The position numbers and the translations under genes were made by a program. The notes beneath the pieces were generated by a model that saw nothing but the letters and a program-made list of their open reading frames with translations, was not told the DNA's origin and ran no database searches. From Aurifilum marmelostoma (taxonomy: Eukaryota > Ascomycota > Sordariomycetes > Diaporthales > Cryphonectriaceae), in NCBI GenBank assembly GCA_027559495.1, contig JAMXSV010000004.1:547001-611000 (forward strand): a DNA stretch of 64,000 bases. The letters run 5' to 3'. Positions 11,035-24,001 of this stretch are shown one piece after another; position 1 is the stretch's first letter, and every line of letters starts with the position of its first letter.

Positions 11035-12869
11035 TCAAGCCTTGACCGTCACACCAACTGCGCCTAGCTTGCGGATTTCCTCAGCCAGGGCGACACTGTT
11101 GCGATAGTACTTGGCCACGACCTTGCTATCCATCCCGACCATGCCTTTACCCTTGCCGCTGCCTACCATGGCCAGCCTTGCTGCCTCCTCCTCTGCGTGC
11201 TTCTCCTGCTCACAATTCCAGTCGAGGAGCTCCTGGCACATGCCATCGAGCGTCGTCACCACACCACGGTACCCAAGACCACCCTTGTCGACAGGCCTGC
11301 AGGCTGCGTCCATGTTTCCGACGAGGTGTGTGCAAATCGAAAACAGGCCCGGCTCCAGGTAGACGACACCGCCTGGGAGACTTGGCAGGATCCTACGAAG
11401 CCAGGGAAGCCGCGCAGGCAGAAGGTTGTAGAACTCGATGGCGTAGGCTACCAGCAGCATGGGGGCGGGCGGCACCTCGACCAGACGGAAAGGCGTGGAG
11501 GCCAAAGTGGAAATCACATTGTAGAGGTCGCCATAGTAGGTGGGCGGGTTGGGATCAGTCACGCAGAATGGCCGACCAGCCTGGGGAGAGGAGGCCGAAG
11601 AGCTGGAGCTCGCGAGGATGGCCTCGAACTGCAGGTGGGCTATGGCGCAGTTGATGCCGTGCACGAAGCTCTGGACTATATGTTTCACCCACCTTCAGGA
11701 TGGTATCATATTAGCAAGAAAGCCAACACAAAGAAAAATAGGAAAACGAATAAAGAAAAAAAAAAGGGGGGACAGAGCTGTAAGAGGCGGAAGAGGGTCG
11801 GAGCTACTCACTGGGGATATGTCTGCATATTGAGTGGCGCGCCGATGAGATTATCGGTAGGATGACCATACACCCCGTTCGCAGGTCTGATGCAACCAGT
11901 CCTGAGCCGCTCGCCATTGGCCTCACACACGATTCTCTCAGCCTTTGCCTTGGAGGCAGGGTAATTTCCGAAGAAGTCACGATGTGGCCGCAGCGGGCGA
12001 AAAAAGTCAGACTCGTCCAGGACCTGCGTCAAGTATCGGGGAAAGTCTCGCCATTTCCAGATGGGCCAGGCCCAAAATTCGATGGGCCGGATGGCGATGG
12101 AGGCGCTGGATGTGGCGATCAGGACGTCAGCACCCGCTCTCCGCGCCGCGGCAAGCACGTGCTGGGTGCCGAGGACGTTGACAGATTCGCAAAAGGCGTT
12201 GACGAGCTCGGAGCGCGCCGAGGGAATGATCACCGCGGCGGTATGAAAGACGGTCAGCGGCAGGCCAGCAACGGCGTCGCCCCACGGTGCCGAGAAGGCG
12301 GCCTCTGTGGACTGGGCGGATGAGATGTCCGTCTTCCGGAAGTCCACCTGGGCGGCCAGTCCGCTGAGCATGTCGGTCCGGTGGGGCTCCTGGAAGTCGA
12401 CGATGCGAATGGTGCTGGGAGGCTGCCCTCTCTCGAGCAGCTGCAGCACAATGTATCCGCCCACGAGGCCCGATCCACCCGTGACAATATATCGGCGATG
12501 CAGCTTTGGCGGCAGCTGTGATGCATAAGAAGCGGTGGTGATGGGGTCCATGGAGAGACGGTCATATGTATTCTTGATTTCTGATCGCGTCCACCGCTGG
12601 GGAATGAGCTTTGCAAATGCTGGAGGGGTCGTGCTGAGCAGGCGGTTGAGACGAATGATATAGAATACCAGTAGTATTAATAGTGAGAGGATCGCGAATG
12701 CCACGAGGGTCAACGAGGGCGAAGACGTGAATGTGGCCACGACGAAGCCGAGGTCTGCCATCGCTTCCATCGCAATAAACATGTCCTGACATAATCTGGA
12801 GTGAGTGTTTGTAGGATATCTTGGACGAAGAGGTTGATTGTATAATGGATGTTTCAGGAGTGTCTCCAT
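11035..12869 (-). CDS. 3beta-hydroxysteroid dehydrogenase-like extended SDR, membrane anchored, about 571 aa
   Basis: NAD(P)-dependent extended short-chain dehydrogenase/epimerase of the 3beta-HSD type. Two exons, 12869-11812 and 11692-11035, joined PQ|WVKHIV across a 119-nt intron (GTGAGT...CTGAAG). A hydrophobic N-terminal helix (about 50-75) suggests a membrane anchor. The Rossmann motif TGGSGLVG lies at 130-137, TSSAS near 253, and the catalytic YPASK has Y303 and K307. The C-terminal half has PTYYGDLYNVI and further hydrophobic segments, as in fungal sterol-dehydrogenase-like proteins. The intron carries a pyrimidine/A-rich stretch. Start is uncertain: ATG at 12869 is the longest, but Met30 or Met34 directly before the helix would also make a normal protein. 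Substrate cannot be told from sequence; sterol C3/C4 metabolism or a secondary-metabolite role are both possible. Confidence 0.82.
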
Positions 12870-14967
12870 GTGAACAAAGTAGTCATGCCATCATGGATTT
12901 ATTAATAAGCGTTGCAGTCGGTTGGTACCGGAGGTGAAGGTGTCTCGCCAGGGTCTTTCGAGATTGGGTCAAAACAGGTGGGGAGGCCCCAACAACCTTT
13001 TCCGGTGTGTCTGGTTTGGAGAAGACAGCAACTGTTTGTTTCTTTCACATGCTTTTGTTGCAGGGAAAACTCAGACGAAACAGCTGGCAAGGGCAATCTT
13101 GAGACCTGCGTGACAGCTTGTGGGAAGAAAGAGCCAGAGGGAAAGGTATCTACTATGAATAGCACTTGACGGTAATTCTGAATAGCCAAACACTGCTCAA
13201 GTTAGTAACGAGTGTTGTAAGTCTAGTGGGTGGTGGTTGGGCGCTGACTAATTCCCGAGGTCAGCTTCAAGCATTGCCGTAGTTTTGAGTATTCTCCAAC
13301 CCATTCCATTCTTCCGTGACCCGCAACAAGTATTTCATTACTACTCGTAGGAAAGTCATAATGCGGGGCCGGAAGTTGATACGGAACTCAATTTATCAAC
13401 TATTTCAATTACTTGAGATAGGAAAAAAAAAAAATGTTGAGCCCGGCGGATAGTCTCTGTAGGATCCCATTATTTGGACTCGACAGGTGCGTATACGATA
13501 GACACCTACTACATAGGATATGAATATATATTGATAATTCAAATCACCCTTTTCCCATTTTCTCTGAGACGTGCATTGAATATCCCATGAGTATAATATT
13601 TTTATCATGAAAATGCCATACCAATTGCAGGTTATATCACGAGCCGAAGACATCGATAAGATGTTGCAGGTGCTGGTAGAGAAGCTGCAGATGTACATGC
13701 ACGAGAGAGCAAGTATGTACCTTACCTGTTCACATCGAGGATATCCAGAGACGGACTCAGTCCAGAGCTTCGGGTTTTTCCTCATGGCAGTACCCTAGGG
13801 TACCCTGTCAACGACAGGAACGAAGATTTTGTTTCACACTTCATGTCGCACAGGCTTATGTCCGGGAGACATACAGCTATGGCTGGCCGTTAACAGACTG
13901 TGTGGCCAGCAGAGGACGGTTGATATTCTTGTTAGATTCCTCACCACCAATCTCGAACAGGTCGAGGGGTGGCCAGCGCCCATATACATAGAGTCATACG
14001 AGCTCACAATACCTGAATGATAATGAGAATTTGGTCATCTCACAATGTAATAAATCAGCAATTCAGTACGGCAATCGTCACATCAAGGATCTATCTTCGT
14101 GAGTTCGGTTGTATTGAGCCCCGTCTTGTGTCGTCGTCGTAGGGACCACTTACATAGAGAAGTACCTGCCGATCCACCACAGACGCCCCACTGCCTAGAG
14201 TAGTATCCTCACAAGCTCCGCTGCCAAGTGTCTATATATCTCTTGGCCAAAATCGCATTGATGAATCAATTACGACACATAATTTCGAGTCTACCATTGG
14301 AATGTTCTCAACAGCGATGGTATCCTGTGTCCTTTGCACGGCCTTCGATCAGGGCGGTAAGGGTATCAGAATCCACAGCAACTTCACTTCAATTTCTCAG
14401 CAATTCCTCCCATGGGCACTTGGTAGAGTTGAAGGGCACTGCGAAGGCTGGTTATTGTTCAGGTTCCCTTCTCCATCTTGGTGTTGTCACGCGGCATCTC
14501 AACCATACGAACGGGGCTTGGGAGAGGCCAATTCCCGGACCCTCAATTATGATAACCAAGCCAAGTTGCGGTATAGAAAAGAATTCAAGCGCCTTTAAAA
14601 TGATCAAGGACGGACCCCACAAACCACAGGGTTTAGAGCATGAGGTATTTCCCATTCCCGGTCTTAAACCCCGGACGAATGCGCAGCCGGGCCCGGCAAC
14701 AAGATAAGCTAGGCATTTAAACATCGATACGATATTCCGGCTGCTCACCGGTCTGCTTGCTCAAAGGGGCAGAGATAAGGTCTTGCATGGTAAGCATTGC
14801 ATAACAGTGTACCATGTAAGGTTACACTGCAGTCAGACGGGCTGCCTGTCTGTAAATGCAGATGTAGAAATATAAAGAAGCTCAAATGTCACATGAATTG
14901 ACTGGAACGAAGAACGACAACCCAGATTGACCCCCTCCTGGGAAAGCTTCACGCGATTCTCTTCACG
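12870..14967. other. 2.1-kb intergenic region without a supported gene
   Basis: Between divergent SDR and amidase genes. Several open frames of 60-160 codons exist (for example 14228-14707), but none has recognisable family features. A TATA-like site lies at 14871-14877. Confidence 0.5.
14871..14877 (+). promoter_or_regulatory. TATA-like element before the amidase gene
   Basis: TATAAAG about 95 nt upstream of the amidase ATG. A good TATA match at a plausible distance; no transcription start data. Confidence 0.4.
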
Positions 14968-17108
14968 ATGTCCAGCTCACGTCTGTCGGGACTCCTGGGG
15001 GCCTTTTTGGTGGTTCTCGGCGCCGCCCCGCCCGCCCGGTCCTCTCAGCTTACGGGAAATGGCTTGTCAGTTGTCCTGAATGGTGTAGACTACTTCATCT
15101 CGCCTTTCATCGCAGGCCACATCGGTGTCGAGTCTCAGTCGTTATCAACCGCCGTCGATAGCATATTTGGCTTTGCTCCCGTCACTGTTGTGCAAGGTGC
15201 TGTCGTCCAGTCACAATTGGGTGAGCTGTTCAGCAACTGGACGGCAAGCGACGATGTCTTCCAGACCGGTTTCACCGGGGCAGTGTTTATGAGCTCGGGA
15301 GGATCAGCCACGATAAATACGACAACATATTCTCTAAACTCAACGACGACGCCTTCTGGGCCTTATTTCCTCGACAAGAGCACCGGAGCACTGCACCAGG
15401 TTTATCGGCTCTATGACGATTTTGCTGGCTCTTTTACAACTGCTCTCCTCCAGACGCCGGACGGATCCTTCCGGCCCCTGTCGGCCCAGGTCGCCTCGTC
15501 AGCATCTCTGACCATCGGCGTGCCGTCCCGTCTTTACTTCACCAAGACCGCGGATAAGCCCCTGGCCGGAGTTCGCATTGGAGTCAAGGTATGTTGTGTT
15601 TGGATGGAAAAGAACAAGAAAAAAAAAGGGAAAAAGAAACAAAAGGACAGGGTTACTTTTCCCACGTGAGTTCTGACACCCGTGAACACTTCATTAGGAT
15701 ATCTACCAGCTAGCCGGAGTCAAATCGTCCAACGGAAACCGGGCTTGGTACAATCTGTACCCAGAGAACAACGTGACAGGACCAGCCATTCAACGGCTCA
15801 TCAACGCAGGGGCACAAATCGTCGGCCTTCAGAAGCCCAGTCAGTTTGCCAACGGCGAGACGGCCACGGCTGACTGGGTAGACTATCACTCGCCCTTCAA
15901 CCCCCGCGGCGATGGCTACCAGGACCCATCGTCGAGCTCGTCGGGCGCGGGAGCAAGCATCGCCAGCTACGAGTGGCTCGACGTGGCTGTCGGGAGCGAC
16001 ACGGGCGGCAGCATTCGTTCGCCTTCACAGGTTCAAGGCTTGTTCGGCAACCGTCCGTCCCACGGCCTGGTCTCGTTGGACAATGTGATGCCGCTCAGCC
16101 CGCTGTTGGACACGGCAGGCTTCCTGACCCGGGATGCTTACCTATGGGATGTAGCCCAGCAGGTCTTGTACGGCGACAACTACACCTCGTTCGTGGGTAG
16201 TGGCCAGTCGCCCAACTACCCTACCACGGTGTACATGGTCGACTTTCCCACCGATGCAAGCGGTGGCGACGCAGATGCACTGCTTATCGACTTTGCAAAC
16301 AAGTTGGCCGCCTTTGTCGGTGGGAATGCCACGGCGCTGGACCTCTCGGAGGCATGGGCTGATGCAAATGTGACCGGAGCCGGCGGTGTGGCCCTGGATG
16401 AACTCCTGAACCTCACCTACCCGACGATGATCGGGAAGCAGCAGACAGAGCTGGTCAGAGACCCCTTCTACGCCGACTATGCAGGTAGGTCATGATCTCT
16501 ATTTTCTTTTCCTTTCTTTTTGTATATCAAAAGGTTTGCCTACACGACAAGGCTGCAGATAATCTCCTCACATTGATGCTGACGAGACGTTTTCTACGCA
16601 AAAAGCACTTCATGACGGCAGGCTTCCCTTTGTCGATCCGGCTCCCTTGATCCGCTGGGCCTTTGCAGACAGCCAGCCCGAGGACGCGCTCGACCTGGCC
16701 ATCACCAACAAGACGTTGTTCATGGACTGGTTCAGATCCGAGATCCTCGCCCCCGTCGACGACGCCTCCCAGTGCAGCTCTGCCATCCTGCTGTACCCGG
16801 GCTCGGACGCCTCGCAAACGCCCCGCAACGAGTACAGGTCAGCCCCCACGGTCCCCTGGGGCTTTTCTACCGGGCGCATCAGCGTCCTCAGCGAGTGTCC
16901 GGACAGCGTGTTCCCCGTGGGCCAGGCGAGCGGGTTCAGCAACATCACGCAGCACGACGAGTATTTCCCCGTCACGGTGGATGTGCTCGTGGCCAAAAGC
17001 TGTGACGGCCTCTTGGTGAGGCTGGCGCAGGACCTGGTGGCCGCGGGTATCGTGCTTGTGCCCGAGGTCGGCCAGACCATCTATGGCGGTGAGGTTCTGC
17101 AGAGATAG
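14968..17108 (+). CDS. secreted amidase-signature family enzyme, about 636 aa
   Basis: Amide-bond hydrolase with a Ser-cisSer-Lys triad. Three exons: 14968-15588, 15698-16484 and 16606-17108 (introns 109 and 121 nt). The N-terminus is a signal peptide (LLGAFLVVLGAAPPARSS), and many NxS/T sequons follow, so it is probably secreted. The catalytic Lys is K207 in IGVKDIYQ, exactly at the end of exon 1. The Gly/Ser motif is diverged to SSSSSGAGAS near 285-294 and supplies the cis-Ser. GSDTGGSIRSP (about 306-316) carries the nucleophile, near S312. A roughly 200-residue N-terminal extension before the Lys is a feature of the fungal scytalone-dehydratase-linked/secreted amidase subgroup as I recall it. 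Substrate unknown. Acceptor AAAAAG of intron 2 was chosen because it gives ALHDGRLPF in frame. Confidence 0.85.
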
Positions 17109-18595
17109 CAGAAGAGTGACCCATGTTGTGACTGCGCCCCAGGGGCACACCGCATTCAGACTCATATGAAGGAGATGCCGATGGTTAGGTGCAGGCTTGT
17201 AAATGGACAACTTCCGGACGCATGAGCTAGAGAGTGAGAGGACACGACGGATCCCTCAACATCACGCCATTGTTCCTGTGAGCGAGGTGATCGACATACC
17301 AGACTGCCGTCCGGGATTGTCCTCTGCCGGGAACGAGCAGTCGCCATAGATACGCTGCGCAGAGAGACTTCGGGAACGGATTCGAAGGCAAATTCCACGC
17401 GGAATCTTATTCATATGACCAATCTGCTTTGACGGACCTTCTATTCCGGAACGCAGACTGAACGCGACGAGATCGGAATCTTTGCGTGATTATGTGTGCC
17501 GTGTCTGTCGATCCTGGAGATGGTATTGACTTCGTATCGCCCGATTACTTGCAGTCAGTAAGCACTGGAATCCCCTCGTGCTCGTCGACCTCGTAGTATA
17601 GCCGCCCGTGGGATCATTGATTCTCGAGGCAACAGAAGGCCCGCTTCTCTTGAGCCGGCCGGCAGTACGCAGAAGCTGACGCAGGTGGCCTAATAGGACC
17701 GCTCGATGACTCTTTGTACGTCATGGTTGTTCGTATCGGTTTATCGGTTAATTGAGCAACGGAATCCTGGACGGCTTGTTGCCATAGTGTCGTGGTCGAG
17801 AAGATATTGTTTGTTGTTTTTGAACGAGGACGATATCGATTAAAGGGAAAGTATTTCCGAAGCCGAGAAGTGGAGATCGGCGGCCAAGGTTGCATTCCGG
17901 AACCAAGGGGACGGGGGTAAAAGAAAAGGGCGCGGGATGCTTGGACGTCTTCTGCCGCAATCACCAGCCACCGAATCTCATCTCGCAGGCAGGCAAGATC
18001 TTAACATCTCTGGGATCGCCCTTGGCAAGTCTGACCCCATCATGCAGAGATTAACCACGGAACACCTTTACGTACATCATGAAGGATCCTCCTCGCCTTC
18101 TTCCTCCTGGCGGACATCTCCTCGGACCTTCCCTGTGGTCGATCTGGACAGGGGAGGCCTGCTACTTCAGATGTGCAAACAGGTCTACCACAGTGCTGGT
18201 AGCGTAAATAGTCCCCACATCTCTACCCCGGATTCACTGATCCCTCTAGCAAGGAGACTCTGCGGCTTGGAGCCTGTTCCCGGTCCAGCCGTGCTGCCGA
18301 CAGCCTTCTGTGCCCCTCCGCCCTGAGCCCAGGAAATTACCCATCGCCCGGGATTTCGGCCAAGTATTTTAGTTGAGGTATGACGTGGATGTGGCTGGAC
18401 TTAAATCTGGATGCGGTATAGCCGGAACGGTCACGAGAGTTTCGGTTCGAGGGATTCCATCATTTCGAGGTATTTCTCGAGGCTCTCAGCGACCCCTCTC
18501 TACGCAAAGCGTACATTTGCTGGCCAGAGGTGGAGTGAGCGGGCCTTCTTGGATGCATTGTCCCCCCCCTCTCGGGTTATATGTGCCAAGTACGG

Positions 18596-18603
18596 TATAA
18601 AAA
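18596..18603 (+). promoter_or_regulatory. TATA box-like TATAAAAA, trehalase promoter
   Basis: TATAAAAA 268 nt upstream of the acid trehalase ATG. Inferred from motif and position. Confidence 0.4.
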
Positions 18604-18634
18604 TGGAGCACAAATATTGAATAACAGGGCCACG

Positions 18635-18639
18635 CCCCT
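18635..18639 (+). promoter_or_regulatory. STRE-like core CCCCT
   Basis: CCCCT, core of the fungal stress-response element, just downstream of the TATA-like site; another lies in the C-run near 18563. Trehalose genes are classic STRE targets in yeast, but a pentamer is weak evidence. Confidence 0.25.
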
Positions 18640-18870
18640 CATGTTCTCAGATGATGGGTTTTCGTACCATGGTTCGACTTAGCCAAGTGAGCGAAGAAAA
18701 AAAAAAGGCAATGTCGGCAGCATTGCATCAGGGTCTGTCTCACAACATAATAATTAATTATTATTAGTTCTCTTACACATGCAGCTGCTCACCTGATTCG
18801 TCAGCCTGTCTGTCTCTCCAACCCCATCAGCATTTCAATCATTCAGTCACCATTCTTCATACCGGCGGTG

Positions 18871-21800
18871 ATGGCTCAACCCTCGTTACAGAGGCTCTTC
18901 CTCCCCCTCTTCTTCCTGTTCAGCAATGTTGTCCTCTCCGTACTGGGACAACAGGTTTATGACACTCGCTTCAACGGTGTCACTTGGGACAATGAGAATT
19001 GGATTCTCAACACCACAACTCTCGACCAAGGCCATTACCAGTCGCGCATGTCCCTGGCAAATGGCTACCTCGGCATCAATCTGGCTGCAGTGGGGCCTTT
19101 CTTCGAAGTTGATACTCCAGTTGATGGCGATCTGATCTCCGGCTGGCCTCTCTTCAGCCGCAGACAGACCTTTGCCACCATCAGCGGCTTCTGGGATTCC
19201 CAGCCCGTTACCAACGGAAGCAACTTCCCGTGGCTGTATCAGTATGGAGGGGAGAGCGTCAGTACGTTTTTGCAGAAATGGGGGAACGATGTGAAGCAGA
19301 AGCATACGTGGGCTGATAGGCTGACTTTGAAATTGACAGTATCTGGCGTTCCTCACTGGGCCGGTTTGACTGTAGAAGCAGACAACGGTCGGATCCTCAA
19401 CGCCTCAGTTGACTCGTCCCAGATTTCAGACTTCAGCTCGGCAATGGACTTCAAGTCCGGCGTGTTGTCGTGGAATTACACCTGGACACCTGGCGGTTCT
19501 AGCGGCGGTACATCTCTGGCAGTCTCGTACACAATGTTTGTGTCCAAGATCAATGTCAACCAGGCCGCAGTGCAGCTGAGCCTGACGGCTTCTGAAAGCA
19601 CCAACGTCACGGTGACAGACATTTTGGACGGAGACTGCGCCGTTCGGACAGACTTTGTGGACAAGGGATCCGATTCCGGGAACGCAACCATCTGGTCGGC
19701 TGTTCGCCCAAATGGGGTCACGAACGTGACCGCGTATATCTACTCGACCCTCTCGGGAGATAACATCACTGAGACCCAACTTGTTGATGACTCAGCGCTC
19801 ATAGGGGCCAACCAATCCTCCATTGCGCAGTCTGTCCAGATCAGTTTGGACGCTGGTAGTACCACGACGCTGACGAAGTACATCGGTGGAGCGTCGACAG
19901 ACGCATTCGCAGACCCTCAGTCTGTAGCTCGAGACGCATCGGCTTCAGCTGCTGCTGCGGGCTTTGACAGCCTTTTGCAGAGTCATATTGTCGAGTGGGC
20001 AAGCATCCTGACTGAAGATTCAGTCGACGACTACTCATTCGAGAACGGCTCTCTCTCGAGCGACCCCTACATCGTCGAGCTGCAGATCACATCTGTCACC
20101 AACCCCTACCAGCTGCTCCAGAATACTGTTGGCAGTAACGCGATAAACGCAGCAGGCAACAACTCTATGCTTAACGTCAACAGTATCGCTGTAGGGGGTC
20201 TAGGCTCCGATAGCTGTAAGTAATTATCAGCCCCCTCCTACTCGAGTACAGGGCATTCTTGGTTGGCAATCGTATTCTAAATCTCCTCACTATCAGATGC
20301 TGGTCTCATCTTCTGGGATGCAGACATCTGGATGTCTTCTGGACTTGTCGTCGCATTTCCTCAGGCTGCCACGGCAGCTGCCAATTACCGAGCCCGCCTG
20401 TTCTCTCAGGCGCAGCAGAATGTGGAGATGGCCTTCTCGTCCTCTCAGAACGAATCCGGAAAGTTCTCGGATGCCGGAGCGGTGTATCCATGGACATCTG
20501 GACGTTTTGGGAACTGCACTGGTACTGGACCATGCTTCGTAGGTGATTTCTCTTATGACCTCTCTATCGAGGCTGCGATAATTACTTACTGACTTGATAT
20601 GCTAGGACTACGAGTACCATATCAACGGGGATATTGGACTCGAATTGTATAATTACTACGTCGTCAGCGGAGATTCTGAAACCTTTCAGGAGACCTATTT
20701 CCCCGTATACGATGCCATCGCCACCTTCTATTCGGAGCTTGTCACCCTGAACGAATCTACCGGAGAATATGACCTTACTAATGCAACTGATCCGGTATTA
20801 CGAGTCCATTCTCCTTTGCTAGTTGGCACAAGCAGTAGAGAATGATGACCCAGCTGACAGGTCTTTGTAGGACGAATACGCAAACAACGTGAACAACCCA
20901 GGCTACACTATGGCACTGATAAAGACACACCTTGAAACTACAAACACGTTCCGCGATCTCTTTGGGCTGCAGGAGAACGGCCTGGCAGCCAACAAGTCCG
21001 CCAATATAGACATACCAGTGAACGAGGCAGCAGATCTCATTTTGGAGTACACGACCATGAATGGCTCTATCTGTAAGAAATCCTTTTCCCTGCCCGTGGT
21101 CCCTATCTGGGAGGTTTCCTGGCATGAACGATGAGACACTGACTATTTTATTCTCCACCTACCCCTATCTAGCCGTCAAACAAGCCGATGTCGTCCTCAT
21201 CGATGATTTCTTGAACTACCCGAACGAATACTCGCTCTCAAATCTGGATTATTATGCCGGCAAGCAGTCTGAAGACGGGCCTGGCATGACGTACGGCGTG
21301 TTCAGCATCGTCGCAAACGCCTACTCTCCCTCGGGATGCTCCGCGTACACCTACGACATCTATTCATCCTACCCCTATATCCGCGCCCCGTGGTTTCAGT
21401 ACTCGGAGCAGCTGATCGACGACTACACCCTCAACGGCGGAACGCACCCCGCGTACCCCTTCCTGACAGGCATGGGTGGCGCCAACCGTGTCGCCATCTT
21501 TGGCTATCTCGGTCTCCGCCTGCGCCTTGACGCCGTGAACGTCGACCCGTCTCTGCCCCCGCAGATCTCGCACCTCGCATACCGCACGTTTTACTGGCAG
21601 GGCCACGCCATCAACGCGACCTCGAACGCCACGCACACGGTCCTGCAGCGTGTCCCCGGCAAGACCCTCGCCAGCGCCAATACGGCCTACCTCAACGCAT
21701 CGATCCCCGTCACCATCGGGAGCAACTCGACCTCGGTGGCCTACAAGCTCACTGCATCAGGCGAGGCCATCGTCATCCCTAATCGTGAGATGGGTTCCGT

Positions 21801-22455
21801 CGAGACCTGGCCAGGGAATATCGCGCAGTGCCTCCCCGTGGCCAGCGAGGACGAGTTCGAGCCAGGCCAGTTCCCCTTCGCCGCCAACGACGGGGCCGTC
21901 TCCACCAAGTGGCAGCCAACACAGGCCAACATCACGAGCAGCGTGACAGTGGACCTGGGAACCGAGTCACAGGGCCAGCTCGTCGCTGGGTTCAGGTTCG
22001 ACTGGGCGCAGGCGCCACCCCGTGGGTACAGCGTCGCGTTTTCAAACGCCACCACAGCAACGCAGGGAGAGGACGGAGGTGCCGTCAATGCCACGAGTAG
22101 CGACAGTGTTGATATCAGTAACCCTTACGATGCCGCTGCTGCGAGTCTGATACAGCCGTATGCGAGCAACACCACAAATGTCACACTGGGCGCACCGGTA
22201 TATGCTGGTCGCTATGCAACGCTGTCCATCTGGGGCAACCAGGCTTCCGGGGATGATGGCGTCGGAGCGTCAGTCGCTGAGTTTGCAGTCATCGTCGGGT
22301 CAAATAATACGGGCAATGGAACAACAGCCAGCGGCAACGGCACAGACAGTGGCAGTGGCAGCGGCAACGGCGGTCAGCCAAGCGAGGGGCCAAGGCTCAG
22401 TGCTGGCGTCGCGGGCACTGTCATTGCCATGTTGGCTGCGTGGTCACTTCTGTAG
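18871..22455 (+). CDS. ATH1: acid trehalase, GH65, about 1086 aa
   Basis: Hydrolyses trehalose to glucose at the cell surface or in the vacuole. Five exons: 18871-20215, 20297-20538, 20606-20794, 20871-21072 and 21173-22455; all junctions keep frame. A signal peptide follows ATG 18871 (a GTG lies just before, not used). GH65 features: FWDADIWM (about 454-461), the DYEYHINGDIGLE segment after exon junction 529/530, with the probable general acid Glu at 532, and KQADVVL (about 662-668). There are numerous N-glycosylation sequons. The C-terminal part (TKWQPTQANITSSVTVDLG...GFRFDWAQAPP) resembles an F5/8-type galactose-binding-like domain seen in fungal acid trehalases. The protein ends in a Gly/Ser/Asn linker and a hydrophobic tail (AGVAGTVIAMLAAWSLL) that fits a GPI-anchor signal. 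Predicted cell-wall or plasma-membrane anchored enzyme for use of external trehalose. Confidence 0.9.
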
Positions 22456-23043
22456 AGAAGTCAGTCAGATCCACCATGAACGATGATTAGTTCTACGAAA
22501 ATGACTTGCACAATGCCAAAGTGAGGACCCCTCGAATGCAGTTGAAAGGAGAGACCTGAAAGTTCAAGAACACAAGTAGATCATGGCTATGATTGCGTGA
22601 ACATAAAATCACTGATCAGTCGTTGTGCTTCTCAATCCACTCGCTCTTCTCACCCTCCATACACCGTCTGGCAATCATATGTAAATGTACAGTCGTATTG
22701 GCAGGCGGGAGTAGGCAGTGAACAGCAGAAGTCTGAATAAGGGTGAGTTCGTACACGAAGATTGACGCTCCCAGACTATCTAGATTGCCAATCTAAATGA
22801 GTATCTATAGCAGCTCAGAGCCAACATCTGCGTGTTTTCTTGTCAAATCTACCAGAAAATCCACAACAGACTCGAAAATATCAATGGTATGGCCGATCAC
22901 TGCAGCAGGTGAGGGTGAGTAGATATATGATCGTTGTCAGCATTACCCAAGAGTAGCCTGCGTGGCCAAGGAAGTCTCTCTTAGGCCCGGAGCTGGCTGC
23001 CTCATGACACATCGCCAGCAAGAGCCGGCGCAAATGACACGCC
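22456..23043. other. 3' intergenic region between convergent genes
   Basis: 588 nt between the convergent trehalase and phosphatase genes; no gene seen. Probably both 3' UTRs. Confidence 0.6.
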
Positions 23044-24001
23044 TTAATCCTTCTTTGCCTCCGCGATAGTTGCCTCCGGGTTTTCGACCTGGAACGCTCC
23101 GCCGAGAAGGATGGCCGGCTCATCGATACTTTTGTGCTCGTAGCTGAGGGTACCGACGCCCCCGGCTTCCATCAAGAAGGTCGGGCCCTCCTGGAGCGTC
23201 TTGCCAACCCAGCGCATGGCAAAGGCGCGGAGGATGTGGCCGTGGCCGACAACCAGGACATCGCCAGTACCATCGTGAGGCCTACCTACGGCATCAGAAG
23301 AGGACGAAGAAGAGGAGGCCATGAATGGCTCTTGGTATCGGGAGCGAATTTCAGCGATCAGGCGGTCTACACGGGCCGTCACCTGCTCAGGAGACCTTTT
23401 TCCGTCGTTGCTCAGTGTTAGCAGACTCTTCAAGAAAGGCCGGTGCGAGTCGATCGGGGCAACAGAGAGAGCCATCTTACTCTCCCCCGGGACAGCCATC
23501 CTTCCAGATGTCCCAGCGCTCGTCTAGGCCCTGCTCAGCACGTAACTTTCGGATCTCAGCGCTGGTAATGCCCTCATAGTTGCCATAGTCCCACTCGCGG
23601 ATGTCCTCGGTGACCTGAATGCGGGCGTTGCAGGCCTCGAGCGGGGCTGCCTGAGCTGGGCCGTGAGCCTTCCACGGCAGGTCCTGGAAACCGAGGTTGA
23701 GCAGCTCGAAAGTGCGCTGGGCTCGCCTGCGGGGGGAGACGAATCTAGCGGAAGGGCGGGGCTCGTGTGAGCAAGGATCAAGTTTCGTGGCGCGCTGGTC
23801 AGGGAGTGACTACTGTACTGACATGTGCGTGAGCCTCTTGGGTACAATCAGCCGGTCATTCCCGACCAGTGCCCTCCCCGTGGCTTTGACCCTCTGTTCA
23901 CCGTTGGCGGTGAGCGGTATGTCGCTGACGCCAGTGTGCTTCCCGCTCAGCGACCACTCTGTCTCTCCGTGGCGGAGGATGAAGACCCGAGGTGTTGACA
24001 T
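23044..24001 (-). CDS. SHB17: sedoheptulose-1,7-bisphosphatase-like histidine phosphatase, about 264 aa
   Basis: Phosphoglycerate-mutase-superfamily phosphatase resembling yeast Shb17, which dephosphorylates sedoheptulose 1,7-bisphosphate in riboneogenesis. Three exons on the minus strand: 24001-23823, 23744-23481 and 23395-23044; introns 78 and 85 nt. The catalytic phospho-His is H11 in the RHGETEW motif. REWDYGNYEG and the second-His motif VVGHGHILR follow, then MEAGGVGTLSYEHKSIDEPA, which matches the Shb17 C-terminal pattern closely. The second intron is open in frame, but its removal (GGE|SPEQVT) restores the family sequence. Start at 24001 gives the usual short N-terminus. The frame extends to ATG 24121, and that longer leader looks non-conserved. 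A Ser-rich stretch lies before VGRPHDGTG. Confidence 0.88.

Larger units (their letters stand above)
17109..18870. other. 1.8-kb intergenic region, acid trehalase promoter
   Basis: No supported gene. The 3' part holds promoter-like elements for the trehalase: TATAAAAA at 18596 and CCCCT stress-element cores near 18563 and 18635, plus a pyrimidine-rich leader. Confidence 0.5.

Noticed and set aside
14228..14707. 159-codon plus-strand frame before the amidase gene
   Set aside because: No domain, no start context and no coding-like third-position pattern.
18400..18475. Possible tRNA-like T-arm (GGTTCGAGG) in the trehalase promoter
   Set aside because: No acceptor stem or anticodon arm can be folded around it.
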